DNA from: Glaciimonas sp. CA11.2
Lineage (GTDB): Bacteria; Pseudomonadota; Gammaproteobacteria; Burkholderiales; Burkholderiaceae_D
NCBI RefSeq assembly: GCF_034314045.1
Contig: NZ_JAVIWL010000001.1
Location: forward strand, 4,278,001-4,342,000
DNA: 64,000 bases
Direction of reading: 5' to 3'
The translations under genes and the position numbers were made by a program. Position 1 is the first letter of the stretch. Every line of letters starts with the position of its first letter. Under the pieces are notes generated by a model. It was not told the DNA's origin and ran no database searches. It saw nothing but the letters and a program-made list of their open reading frames with translations. This document shows, piece by piece, positions 9,326 through 17,207 of this stretch.

Positions 9326-9349
9326 TAAATAACATTTAAATGTTATTTA
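9326..9349. repeat. 24-bp perfect palindrome between the two LPS genes
   Basis: Perfect inverted repeat: left half TAAATAACATTT, right half its exact reverse complement, with no spacer. It lies 12 bases after the GT8 stop codon. It could form a weak AT-rich hairpin in the transcript or act as a protein-binding site. It is too AT-rich, and lacks a clean T-tract, to be called a terminator with confidence. Confidence 0.7.
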
Positions 9350-9421
9350 AATATAAGTTTTATAATAATTTCTAAGAAATCGATTTTTTCGAATTTTAGA
9401 TTGTTAAGATCGGAGAAATAT

Positions 9422-10699
9422 TTGCGTTATTTTAAATGGCTGGTATCAGCACTACTTTGTGCCTTTTTTATAATGACACTTACAGTAGATCGGTCGGCCG
9501 GAGTGATCTTCGTATTTTTACTATTGTTTAGTTTGAGTTCAATTGTTTTTATTCGATATTCAGAGCAAACGACCTTCTTAAATTTTGTAAAAAAATACTG
9601 GCCATTACATCTGGCCATGTGTGGTCCATTAATTGCGGTCTTTGCAAACCAACTTGGATCTGGACACTTTACCCTTAGGAATTATGATTCTCCATTCAGA
9701 TTAGCTATGTTTGTGTTGATCTTTTGGGTTGTCTCATTTTTATCAATTAGAAATATAAAATATCTTCAATGGGCATTTGTGGTGGGAGCAATTCTATCTG
9801 CAATAAAAATATACATTCTGACAAAAGGCGGGGCGCAGCGTTATGTAACAGATTTCATACCCATAATAATATTTGGTCAAATGGCCTTGTTACTCGGTAT
9901 ATTCTCTATTTTGTCAATTTCATGGAATAAGACTTCTAATCGATACATCATTTTTTTGAAAATTACTGCGTTATGTTCAGGGTTATATGTGGCTTACCTG
10001 TCGCAATCTCGTGGTGTATGGCTGACTATACCTATTTTTATTTTATTGGGTATTGTGGTAACAAAAAATGTTAGCTCTCGTTATAAATTTGGAGTCATTT
10101 CTGTTTTTTTCGCTTTATTAGTAGGTGTATCTTACTTTGGTAATATAGTAAAAGATCGTGTAGCTGTAGCGGAAACGGATATAAGCCAATACTCAGTTGG
10201 ATCCGATGTTGATACTTCTTTAGGCATTCGCCTCCAGCTTTGGCGTGCGTCGTGGATGCTATTCACCGAGCACCCACTCATTGGGGTAGGTGTAGAAGGC
10301 TTTTCAAAAGAACTACATAATTTGGCAAAAAGAAAAGTCATTACACCCTTATCGGCGACATTTGCACACTCTCATAACGAAATATTATTTACGATGTCAA
10401 GATTTGGCGTATTCGGTTTGTTAGCAATACTCGGTTTATATTTTATACCTGCATATTATTTTATTAGAGAGATACGCGATGATGATCCCGAAGTGCGATA
10501 TACCGCCGCAATGGGCGCAGCACTAACTATTGGATTTTTTACATTGGGATTAGTTGATGTTGTATTTTTATGGTGGGAAGTCTATCCATTTTATTCAATC
10601 AGCATAGCATTGTTACTCACCTATATTATCAAACGGAAAGATACTATATTTAAGCAACGATCCGATCTATCGTCGCATCATCTTTCTAGTGCGTCTTAA
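9422..10699 (+). CDS. O-antigen ligase/polymerase family membrane protein (WaaL-like)
   Basis: Polytopic protein of the Wzy_C/O-antigen ligase superfamily, about 425 residues. The hallmarks are present: SQSRGVWLTI (ligase-type SRG motif), a large periplasmic loop with LGIRLQLWRASWMLFTEHP and LIGVGVEGF, then HSHNEILFTMSRFGVFGLL, the conserved HxxN-type block. WaaL joins undecaprenyl-linked O-antigen to lipid A-core in the periplasm; Wzy polymerises O-units. The single glycosyltransferase neighbour favours ligase. The frame is open from 9401, but TTG at 9422 is preceded by GGAG (9412-9415) at ideal spacing, so I take that start. AT-rich like its neighbour. Confidence 0.8.
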   Translation: MRYFKWLVSALLCAFFIMTLTVDRSAGVIFVFLLLFSLSSIVFIRYSEQTTFLNFVKKYWPLHLAMCGPLIAVFANQLGSGHFTLRNYDSPFRLAMFVLIFWVVSFLSIRNIKYLQWAFVVGAILSAIKIYILTKGGAQRYVTDFIPIIIFGQMALLLGIFSILSISWNKTSNRYIIFLKITALCSGLYVAYLSQSRGVWLTIPIFILLGIVVTKNVSSRYKFGVISVFFALLVGVSYFGNIVKDRVAVAETDISQYSVGSDVDTSLGIRLQLWRASWMLFTEHPLIGVGVEGFSKELHNLAKRKVITPLSATFAHSHNEILFTMSRFGVFGLLAILGLYFIPAYYFIREIRDDDPEVRYTAAMGAALTIGFFTLGLVDVVFLWWEVYPFYSISIALLLTYIIKRKDTIFKQRSDLSSHHLSSAS

Positions 10700-11333
10700 T
10701 TAAGCAAATTTGTTAAAAGTTGCTTTTTCCGGAAGGGGCTCATATCCAGATGTCAACATGAACATCTTATTAATGCGCACAAAATAATCATCCTCCTCAA
10801 GTCTAGGTGTCGGTGATGACCGGCACACTGACGTCAGAAATAACCGTTCACGCAATCAGTGACCTCCGCTGATCTGTCCGATGAAAATGATCGTCCACCT
10901 TGTTGCTATTCCAATGCTAACGCCACTACTTTCGATCTAATAATTTGATCAGGTGATGGTCGATTAATACCGTAAAAATTCTAGTTTGCCAGCGCTAGGT
11001 GATGGATCACTTCCGCCAAAAAGATATGGAATCGCCGGTATTTAATCAGCGCAGGGAGGCAGATCCAGTCACAAGATAGCTTTAAACAGGTTAAGTACAT
11101 GTCAAATTTCCATTAATTCCATGTATACACCTTTGATTGATAAGGAAATCATCTAATTCGAGCAGGGTTATGGGGCAATAAATGCGATTAATTTCTCGAG
11201 AGCACTATAATTCCGCTTGGTTGGTAACAATGTAACTTTTTGTTACGCCGTTATTTGTCAGGTTGCTTGCCAAATTCGCCGTTATCGATATAGGCGAGCA
11301 CAAGAAATTATGATTCATTAATAAGGAAAGAAA
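10700..11333. other. Long intergenic with porin promoter region
   Basis: About 630 bases without a recognisable gene. Close to the porin, GTAACAA (11224-11230) and TTGTTAC (11240-11246) form an inverted repeat nine bases apart, a plausible regulator site. The porin ribosome site AAGGAAAG ends about five bases before its TTG start. A 39-codon minus-strand frame around 10980-11100 resembles nothing I know. Confidence 0.5.
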
Positions 11334-12446
11334 TTGAAAAAAACATTATTTGCTCTAGCTGCACTCAGTCTAATTAGTGCAAGCGCGCAAGCCCAAAGCA
11401 ATGTCACTATTTATGGTGTCGTGGATGCGGGTGTGACTTATACGAGCAAAGTTGGCCCAAACAATAACAGCCGTCTAAGTGTAGATTCTGGCGATCTATC
11501 GACCTCTCGGATCGGTTTCAAAGGAGTTGAAGATCTTGGTGGTGGCTTAAAGGCAGTTTTTCAATTGGAAAGCGGTTTCAATGTTGACGACGGCTCATTG
11601 TCGGTGGCAAATACGCTGTTTGATCGCAAAGCTGTCGTTGGTCTGACCGGTGCATTCGGTATCGTGACTATTGGTCGCCAAACTGATTTCCTGGAGGACA
11701 TCGGAAGTAAATACACGTCAGCTCAAACATTCGGCGGTAACGGTATCAAGGGTGGTCATTTTAATAATTTGGATCGCGTCGCCGGCAAACGCACTAACAA
11801 TTCGATCCGCTATGACAGCATTATTCACGGTGGATTTACTGGTAGCTTGTACTATGGCTTTGGTGAAGTCGCTGGACAAACCTCTGCCGGGCAGTCTTTT
11901 GGTATTGGTGGTAATTATGCCAATGGGCCGTTCGGCATTGGCTTGGCATATTTTCAGACTAAGCTTGCTTCGGGTGCATCAACAGCTAAAGCTGGGGACA
12001 GCAATTTAAAAACATTTACCCTTGGTTCGAGCTATCAACTAGGTCAAGCGAAGCTGTATGGCGCTTGGTCCCAAGTCAAGCAACCATTGGCGACTTCTGT
12101 AGCAACTGTAGGTTTGGTTAATATTACCTCTGCAACCAAAGCGAATATCTTTGATGTCGGCGTGGATTATGCGTTTTCTCCAAAAGTCCATTTGTTGGGA
12201 AGCGTCATTTATGACCGCGCTGATATAAGCCGCCAAACGGTCGGCTCGACCAAAGTCAGTACTACTCAGCTGAATCTCGGTGTTGACTATTTCCTCTCTA
12301 AACGCACTGACGTATACGGGTTTTACAGCAAGCAGCGAGCAAATGGCGTCTATAATCCGGGTGTGATTAATGCCGCTTATAGTAACGCGCCGGCAGATGA
12401 CAGTAATCAAAGCGTCTTGCGTGTCGGCATTCGTCATAAGTTTTAA
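11334..12446 (+). CDS. Gram-negative porin (Burkholderiales trimeric porin type)
   Basis: A 370-residue outer-membrane porin. Signal peptide MKKTLFALAALSLISASAQA is followed by the classic mature start QSNVTIYGVVDAGV. Further porin signatures are SRIGFKGVEDLGGGLKAVFQ, the variable loops, and a C-terminal strand ending in RVGIRHKF with the terminal phenylalanine read by the BAM machinery. It should form a 16-strand trimeric channel for small hydrophilic solutes. Translation starts at a TTG preceded by AAGGAAAG. The gene is monocistronic, flanked by long spacers, and has a possible hairpin terminator after it. Confidence 0.92.
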   Translation: MKKTLFALAALSLISASAQAQSNVTIYGVVDAGVTYTSKVGPNNNSRLSVDSGDLSTSRIGFKGVEDLGGGLKAVFQLESGFNVDDGSLSVANTLFDRKAVVGLTGAFGIVTIGRQTDFLEDIGSKYTSAQTFGGNGIKGGHFNNLDRVAGKRTNNSIRYDSIIHGGFTGSLYYGFGEVAGQTSAGQSFGIGGNYANGPFGIGLAYFQTKLASGASTAKAGDSNLKTFTLGSSYQLGQAKLYGAWSQVKQPLATSVATVGLVNITSATKANIFDVGVDYAFSPKVHLLGSVIYDRADISRQTVGSTKVSTTQLNLGVDYFLSKRTDVYGFYSKQRANGVYNPGVINAAYSNAPADDSNQSVLRVGIRHKF

Positions 12447-12527
12447 TTAGTAAACAGTTAGACTGCAACCAGCTGTGCCAACCGCCGCCATTAAAATCCG
12501 TGGTTGTTAGTTTGCATATAAGTTAAT

Positions 12528-12554
12528 CGGCGTGTTTCATAACGAGACGCGCCG
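12528..12554 (+). terminator. Possible porin terminator hairpin
   Basis: CGGCGTGT (12528-12535) pairs with ACGCGCCG (12547-12554) through one G-U pair. The T-tract after it is poor (AATTTCAATTT), so this is a weak candidate. Confidence 0.35.
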
Positions 12555-12601
12555 AATTTCAATTTAAGCATAGATTTTAGCTGCACAATCGCTTTTAAAT
12601 C

Positions 12602-12765
12602 TTATGTCCCGCTATGAAAAGTTAATAATTCGTACATGTCATCCGGTGCTGGTTGTTCAAGCCAATCCTTCGCGAAGGCTTTAGCTTGTTTTTTGTATGC
12701 AGCCAAAGTGTTGGCACCCATAGAGTTTTCAAATTTAGCTAAAGTGGCGATCCCAGGCTTTCTAC
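12602..12765 (-). pseudogene. Possible gene remnant (minus-strand tail without a start)
   Basis: A minus-strand frame ending with TAA near 12604 encodes LAKFENSMGANTLAAYKKQ and then AKAFAKDWLEQPAPDD. It is stopped upstream near 12770 and has only an internal ATG. Composition looks protein-like rather than random. I do not recognise the family; it could be the tail of a deleted gene. Confidence 0.3.
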
Positions 12766-12901
12766 GTTAATATTTTCACTGTATTCACCGACTTGTTGGT
12801 AGATGCAGATATTTAAATAATGGTGATCCAAAATAGCAGACCGACGTCCCCCATCGCCATCAAACCGCTATTCAAAAGCCAGTGTAATGACGTCGAACTA
12901 A

Positions 12902-13963
12902 TTATTTAGGACCTGCATGCGTGTGCATTGCGGTCGTCAAAGCCTGTGCTTGCAAAGTAGCCCGTTCTTGCAACAGGCCACTTTTTTCTTCCCTCAGTTG
13001 CTCCATTTTTACTTCTGATTCAGCGATCCGCTTGTCGAGTAGCCACTTCTCTTTTTCTTCGATCGCGCATTGCAAACGTACGTCGCTTAGAGATTGAAGT
13101 GCTATTTCCAACGTTTGTTTGAGTTCGGCGCGATCTGTTGTGAGTTGCTGAATTTGATAGGTGAGTTGACTATGCTCGTCTTTGACTATTGCTGCTTGTT
13201 GACGTTCTGCGCGAGCGGTTTCCTGCAACCGTTGCACTTCATCGAGTAGTGTAGGAATCTGTGCGAGTTGGGCTTCTTGCTGAGCGAGCCGTAATTGTTG
13301 ATCGCTGGATTGTTGCCGAATATTTACTAGTTCTTGCTCGCCACGCATTAATTTTTGCTCAAATACGCTCCGTTCTTCGGCGCGTTGGATTGTAGTTGCC
13401 TCCTGATAATGCTCGAACTGAGTGCGAGCGTAACCGAGTTGTTGATTCATTGTCACAATCTCGGCCGCACGATCCGCTAGGCGATTTTGTAAGCCTGTAT
13501 TTTCGGCCTGTGCAGTCGCTAAAGTTAAATTGAGTGCACGTTGTTCGGCGCGCAACTGTTCAAATACCTGCTGCGCACGCGCAGCATCGTCTTTTAGTTG
13601 CCTATTGGTTTCGGCCGCTATGGCATTTTCTTCGAGCTGACGTTGCAATGTTTCGCCCATCGCTTCCAACTCTTTTTGATGCGCTTCTTGCGCCTGGGTA
13701 ATTCTTTGCTCTACGTCTGACTGAAGATTGTCATACACACTTTTCATCGCATCAATCAGGTTTGACGGCATACCGACCTCTGCGCTTGCCCTATTTTCCT
13801 GGTGCTCTGCCTTCCATCGTTTTAAGAGCGGGGCGATGGTACTTTTGCTACCCGTACTTCCTAGCTCTTCACGAACGCCATCTACCGTCGGATTTTTTCC
13901 TTCGGCAATTAATTTATCGGCTGCTTGAATGACATCAGCGTACAAAATTCCAATTCGTCCCAT
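12902..13963 (-). CDS. KfrA-like DNA-binding protein with long coiled coil
   Basis: The N-terminal 60 residues match the KfrA_N domain: ILYADVIQAADKLIAEGKN, then VDGVREELGSTGSKSTIAPL. Residues about 75-345 form one long Glu/Gln/Arg-rich coiled coil. KfrA of IncP and related plasmids binds its own operator through the N-terminal domain and forms filament-like assemblies through the coiled coil. Chromosomal relatives often sit beside a tyrosine recombinase, as here, where the recombinase is divergent. The intervening 330 bases contain several palindromes that could be its operators. Function is inferred; it may repress both genes or organise DNA around the recombinase site. Confidence 0.8.
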   Translation of the reverse strand: MGRIGILYADVIQAADKLIAEGKNPTVDGVREELGSTGSKSTIAPLLKRWKAEHQENRASAEVGMPSNLIDAMKSVYDNLQSDVEQRITQAQEAHQKELEAMGETLQRQLEENAIAAETNRQLKDDAARAQQVFEQLRAEQRALNLTLATAQAENTGLQNRLADRAAEIVTMNQQLGYARTQFEHYQEATTIQRAEERSVFEQKLMRGEQELVNIRQQSSDQQLRLAQQEAQLAQIPTLLDEVQRLQETARAERQQAAIVKDEHSQLTYQIQQLTTDRAELKQTLEIALQSLSDVRLQCAIEEKEKWLLDKRIAESEVKMEQLREEKSGLLQERATLQAQALTTAMHTHAGPK

Positions 13964-13997
13964 TTTTACCTTTAAATAACGTAATACATAATACGTA

Positions 13998-14117
13998 ATA
14001 TTACAATAATACGAGTCTAAAGTCTAGGTGGTAATTGGGGTATATAACATGCGATAATGTATGTTATCGCATGTTATATATCAGCTTGTAATGCTATCGT
14101 TTGTAATGGACATTACA
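13998..14117. promoter_or_regulatory. Palindrome-rich divergent regulatory region
   Basis: The spacer between the KfrA-like gene and the recombinase holds GTAATATTAC (13999-14008, a perfect 10-mer palindrome), a 17-bp inverted repeat (14041-14080, listed separately), and TGTAATG at 14087-14093 and 14102-14108, the latter facing CATTACA (14111-14117) across two bases. The shared core TAAT/ATTA suggests repeated binding sites for one regulator, most simply the adjacent KfrA-like protein. Confidence 0.6.
14041..14080. repeat. Perfect 17-bp inverted repeat
   Basis: The left arm TATATAACATGCGATAA (14041-14057) is the exact reverse complement of the right arm (14064-14080), around the six-base centre TGTATG. 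It is too long and symmetrical for chance. It is either an operator or a recombinase core site, given the tyrosine recombinase that starts 212 bases downstream. Confidence 0.8.
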
Positions 14118-14291
14118 GGGTTCATTTAAGCGATTTCGAACGGAAATGCATTCTTCAGTTAAAAAATGCCTTAGTACGAATACCTAAAAATCAGCCGTAA
14201 AAAATGTGTATTGGTTGCGAAGGCGAAGGCACAGTCAATGGCTGCGAGCAATCTCCACAATGGATCGCCACAATGAGATGGGGGAAGGTGC

Positions 14292-15269
14292 ATGAAGATT
14301 CGTATCGAGGATGGTAAGGTTGCAGTCATTGAGAGCGTTGGCGACTCTGTCGCTCAGCGGCAACAACAGCATCGAGAATTTCTTGCCGCGGCGACTTCGG
14401 ATAACACGCGCCGGACTTACCGCTCGGCGATTCGCCACTATCTGGAGTGGGGCGGGGTGCTGCCTGCGGACGAATCAATGATGCTTCGCTACCTTCTGAG
14501 CTATTCGCAATTACTTAATCCAAGGACTTTAGCGTTACGTTTAACAGCGCTATCTCAATGGCATATTCAGCAAAATTTTCCAGATCCGGCAGCGACCCTC
14601 AATGTGCGTAAAACGCTGTTGGGGATACAGCGCAAAAATGGTCAGCCAGCCCGAAAGGCAAAAGCGTTGCCAGTAGAAGATTTGGCGCTAATCGTCACTG
14701 CCTTAACACACCAGGGAACATTAAAAGCGCTTCGTGATAGCGCTTTGCTGCAGATTGCCTACTTTGGTGCGTATCGGCGGAGCGAGGTCGTACGTCTTCA
14801 AGTCGAGCACGTCTCCTGGGAGCCCGAGGGAGTGCTCATAACATTGCCGCGTTCAAAGACCGACCAGAAAGGCGAGGGAATTACCAAGGCAATTCCCTTC
14901 GGCGAGCAAGTTTGTTGTCCACCCAATGCTTTGCGTACTTGGTGTCGGGCAGCGAACATTTCTTCAGGGGCAATATTCAGAAGTATCAACAAATGGGAGC
15001 AAATTGGTGTTGATGCATTGCACGAGGCTAGCCTCAACAGTATTTTGACTGCGGCTGCGGTGCTAGCTGATTTGCCCTATGTTCCACAGTTAAGTAGCCA
15101 TAGCTTAAGACGCGGATTAGCAACTAGCGCCTATCGTGCTGGAGCGCGATTTCAAGATATTAAAAGACAGGGCGGTTGGCAACACGATGGGACGGTACAA
15201 GGTTACATCGAAGAAGCAGGGCGTTTCGAGGAAAATGCTGCAGGTCATTTATTGCGCAAATCAAAGTAA
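14292..15269 (+). CDS. Tyrosine recombinase/integrase
   Basis: A 325-residue tyrosine-type site-specific recombinase. The N-terminal core-binding domain includes SDNTRRTYRSAIRHYLEWGG. The C-terminal catalytic domain has the Arg of AYRRSEVVRL, the Lys of SKTDQKG, the HxxR of HSLRRG, GGWQHDGTV and the nucleophile Tyr in VQGYIEE. It should cut and rejoin DNA through a 3'-phosphotyrosine link. Divergent from the KfrA-like gene. No phage or conjugation genes are nearby, so it may be the residue of a small mobile element or a chromosomal recombinase-KfrA module. The start at 14292 follows GGGGAAGGTGC. Confidence 0.88.
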   Translation: MKIRIEDGKVAVIESVGDSVAQRQQQHREFLAAATSDNTRRTYRSAIRHYLEWGGVLPADESMMLRYLLSYSQLLNPRTLALRLTALSQWHIQQNFPDPAATLNVRKTLLGIQRKNGQPARKAKALPVEDLALIVTALTHQGTLKALRDSALLQIAYFGAYRRSEVVRLQVEHVSWEPEGVLITLPRSKTDQKGEGITKAIPFGEQVCCPPNALRTWCRAANISSGAIFRSINKWEQIGVDALHEASLNSILTAAAVLADLPYVPQLSSHSLRRGLATSAYRAGARFQDIKRQGGWQHDGTVQGYIEEAGRFEENAAGHLLRKSK

Positions 15270-15737
15270 GGCAAGCGTAAACCTATCGTTTTATTTCTAC
15301 AAAACGATTAGAAGGGTGAGCGGCGATTACGGTTTTTTCTTTATCTAAATCACCAAACTGATTTATACGCATTTTACGTCACATTTATTTTGATGCGTGA
15401 TGTTAACCCTTAAGGGTTAAGCATTAAGTATTAATGGCGTTTTTCGACCATCATAAACGAGGAGTTTTAGCGACTTCCTTTGTCAATATTCCCTTTAAAT
15501 TTACGCCGCTTTGTATGCGTGGTGTATATCGACCATGCAGTTTTAACGCGCTGTTATAGATTGTCGCAAAACAACATTGAGACCTGTTACTTTGAGAAAA
15601 ATTACCACCCATTAAGCTTCTGGAATTTCTATTAAGGCTGTGGGAACTTTTGATAATTGGGTGAAGTCTAGCGCTTACGTTCGCTGTGTTTTCCATGAAC
15701 GTAAACCACCTTGATAATCTACGAAAGGAGCAAAAAA
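15270..15737. other. Intergenic with an 18-bp perfect palindrome
   Basis: About 470 bases without a gene. The main structure is the palindrome TTAACCCTTAAGGGTTAA at 15403-15420. The ribosome site AAAGGAG (15724-15730) belongs to the next gene. Confidence 0.6.
15403..15420. repeat. 18-bp perfect palindrome
   Basis: TTAACCCTTAAGGGTTAA reads the same on both strands, with no mismatch and no spacer. It lies 134 bases after the recombinase stop and 318 before the PRC-barrel gene. Possible operator or recombination site; no T-tract follows, so it is not a convincing terminator. Confidence 0.7.
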
Positions 15738-16160
15738 ATGAGCTACCTGGATCGTGATACTTACGGCATATATAGAAATAATCCAAATGGAGGCCCAGGG
15801 CCAGATGTGCTTGGAGCGGATACGTTAATAGGGAACGACGTTTGCAATCAGTCTGGCGAGGACTTGGGTGATATCAAAGAATTGATGATCGACACACGTA
15901 CCGGTAAGGTTAGCTATGCGGTTCTATCTTTTGGCGGCTTTCTTGGAATGGGAGAAAAGTTATTTGCTGTTCCATGGGGTGTTTTGAAGCTTGACTCAGT
16001 CAATCAACGCTTCATTCTTGACGTCGACAAAGATCATCTGAAGAGCGCCCCAGGTTTCGATAAAGATCATTGGCCCGACATGGCAGATCAAAGTTGGGCA
16101 AGTGAAATTGACACTTACTATGGATCAAACAGGTACGGCGATTCCACGCCAAGACTGTAA
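15738..16160 (+). CDS. PRC-barrel domain protein
   Basis: A 140-residue protein whose central part is a PRC barrel: GADTLIGNDVCNQSGEDLG, IKELMIDTRTGKVSYAVLS, GGFLGMGEKLFAVPW, then VLKLDSVNQRFILDV. PRC barrels occur in the photosynthetic reaction centre H subunit and in RimM; stand-alone stress-related copies are widespread in soil proteobacteria, and their function is unclear. The start at 15738 is set by AAAGGAG seven bases upstream. A strong hairpin terminator follows, so it is a separate unit from Ku/LigD downstream, although this neighbourhood is common in genomes with end-joining genes. Confidence 0.85.
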   Translation: MSYLDRDTYGIYRNNPNGGPGPDVLGADTLIGNDVCNQSGEDLGDIKELMIDTRTGKVSYAVLSFGGFLGMGEKLFAVPWGVLKLDSVNQRFILDVDKDHLKSAPGFDKDHWPDMADQSWASEIDTYYGSNRYGDSTPRL

Positions 16161-16191
16161 TCGCTAAATGAATAGCGGCACAGTAGTAGCG

Positions 16192-16217
16192 GGCAGATAG
16201 TTATCTGCCTGTTTTTT
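16192..16217 (+). terminator. Rho-independent terminator after the PRC-barrel gene
   Basis: GGCAGATA (16192-16199) pairs perfectly with TATCTGCC (16202-16209) around a two-base centre and is followed by TGTTTTTT. Confidence 0.8.
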
Positions 16218-16273
16218 GATTATATGCACAAATCAGGATAATCGATCGCTTGTAAAATTAAGGAGAAGTTGCT

Positions 16274-17188
16274 ATGGCGACTGCGAGCAAACGTGTCCTT
16301 TGGAAAGGAGCGATATCGTTCGGGCTGGTACACATCCCCATTGCATTGCATTCTGCAACAGCGGAGCAAGGTCTCAATTTCGATTGGCTTGATAAACGTA
16401 GCATGGACCCCGTCGGTTATAAGCGAATCAATAAGAAAACGGGCAAGGATGTCGATAAAGAAAATATCGTCAAAGGATTCGAATATGAGGATGGCCAATA
16501 TGTTATTTTATCGCAGGAAGAAATAGCGGCGGCCTATCCAAAATCTACTCAAACAATTGAAATCGAAAGCTTTGTTGACGCTGGTGATATACCTTTTTTA
16601 TATCTTGAGCGACCCTATTACGTGTCGCCGATCAATAAAGGCGCCAAGGTCTATGCGTTGCTCCGCGAAGTGTTAATCAAAACAGGAAAAGTAGGCATTG
16701 CCAAAGTAGTGATTCAGACCAAGCAGCATTTGGCAGTATTAATGCCTTGTGGCCCAGCGCTGGTCTTGGATTTGTTGCGCTGGGGAACAGAGGTTCGAAA
16801 TTGGGATGAGCTTGATTTACCGGAAGAAGGAATCAAAGCGAGCGGTATCAGCGAAAAAGAAATGACGATGGGTGAACAGTTGGTCCGGGATATGAGCGCA
16901 AAGTGGAACCCGGAGGACTTTACCGACTCATTCAAAGAGCAAATCCTTCAATTGGTAGAAGATAAGGTCAAAGCTGGCCAGACCGAAACCGTTTCTCACA
17001 TTGACAAAGAGCCAGGCGAATCCTCGGCCAGTGCTCGCATCTACGATCTCACGGAGATGTTACAGCGGAGCCTGAGCAATATGGGCAAATCGGCTAAACC
17101 GATCGCGAAGCCAAAGGCCGCAACAACAAAGCCTAAAGCCGCCGCAACCAGAACAAAAAAATCAGTGACCAAACGTAAGGCCAGTTAA
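16274..17188 (+). CDS. ku: Ku, DNA-end-binding protein of bacterial NHEJ
   Basis: Bacterial Ku, 304 residues. It forms a homodimeric ring on broken DNA ends and recruits LigD. The core begins ASKRVLWKGAISFGLVHIPI, the universal start of bacterial Ku, and includes FDWLDKRSMDPVGYKRINK and PYYVSPINKGAKVYALL. The last 45 residues are a Lys/Ala-rich tail (KPKAATTKPKAAATRTKK) like the DNA-binding extensions of many Ku proteins. AAGGAGAAG gives a good ribosome site. LigD starts 19 bases after the stop, so the two form an operon. End joining by this pair typically protects non-growing cells. Confidence 0.95.
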   Translation: MATASKRVLWKGAISFGLVHIPIALHSATAEQGLNFDWLDKRSMDPVGYKRINKKTGKDVDKENIVKGFEYEDGQYVILSQEEIAAAYPKSTQTIEIESFVDAGDIPFLYLERPYYVSPINKGAKVYALLREVLIKTGKVGIAKVVIQTKQHLAVLMPCGPALVLDLLRWGTEVRNWDELDLPEEGIKASGISEKEMTMGEQLVRDMSAKWNPEDFTDSFKEQILQLVEDKVKAGQTETVSHIDKEPGESSASARIYDLTEMLQRSLSNMGKSAKPIAKPKAATTKPKAAATRTKKSVTKRKAS

Positions 17189-17207
17189 AGACTATCGGGA
17201 GATCGTC

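Noticed and set aside
12902..15269. Prophage or integrated plasmid
   Set aside because: Only a KfrA-like gene and a recombinase are present; no replication, capsid, tail or conjugation genes flank them, and no tRNA attachment site was seen.
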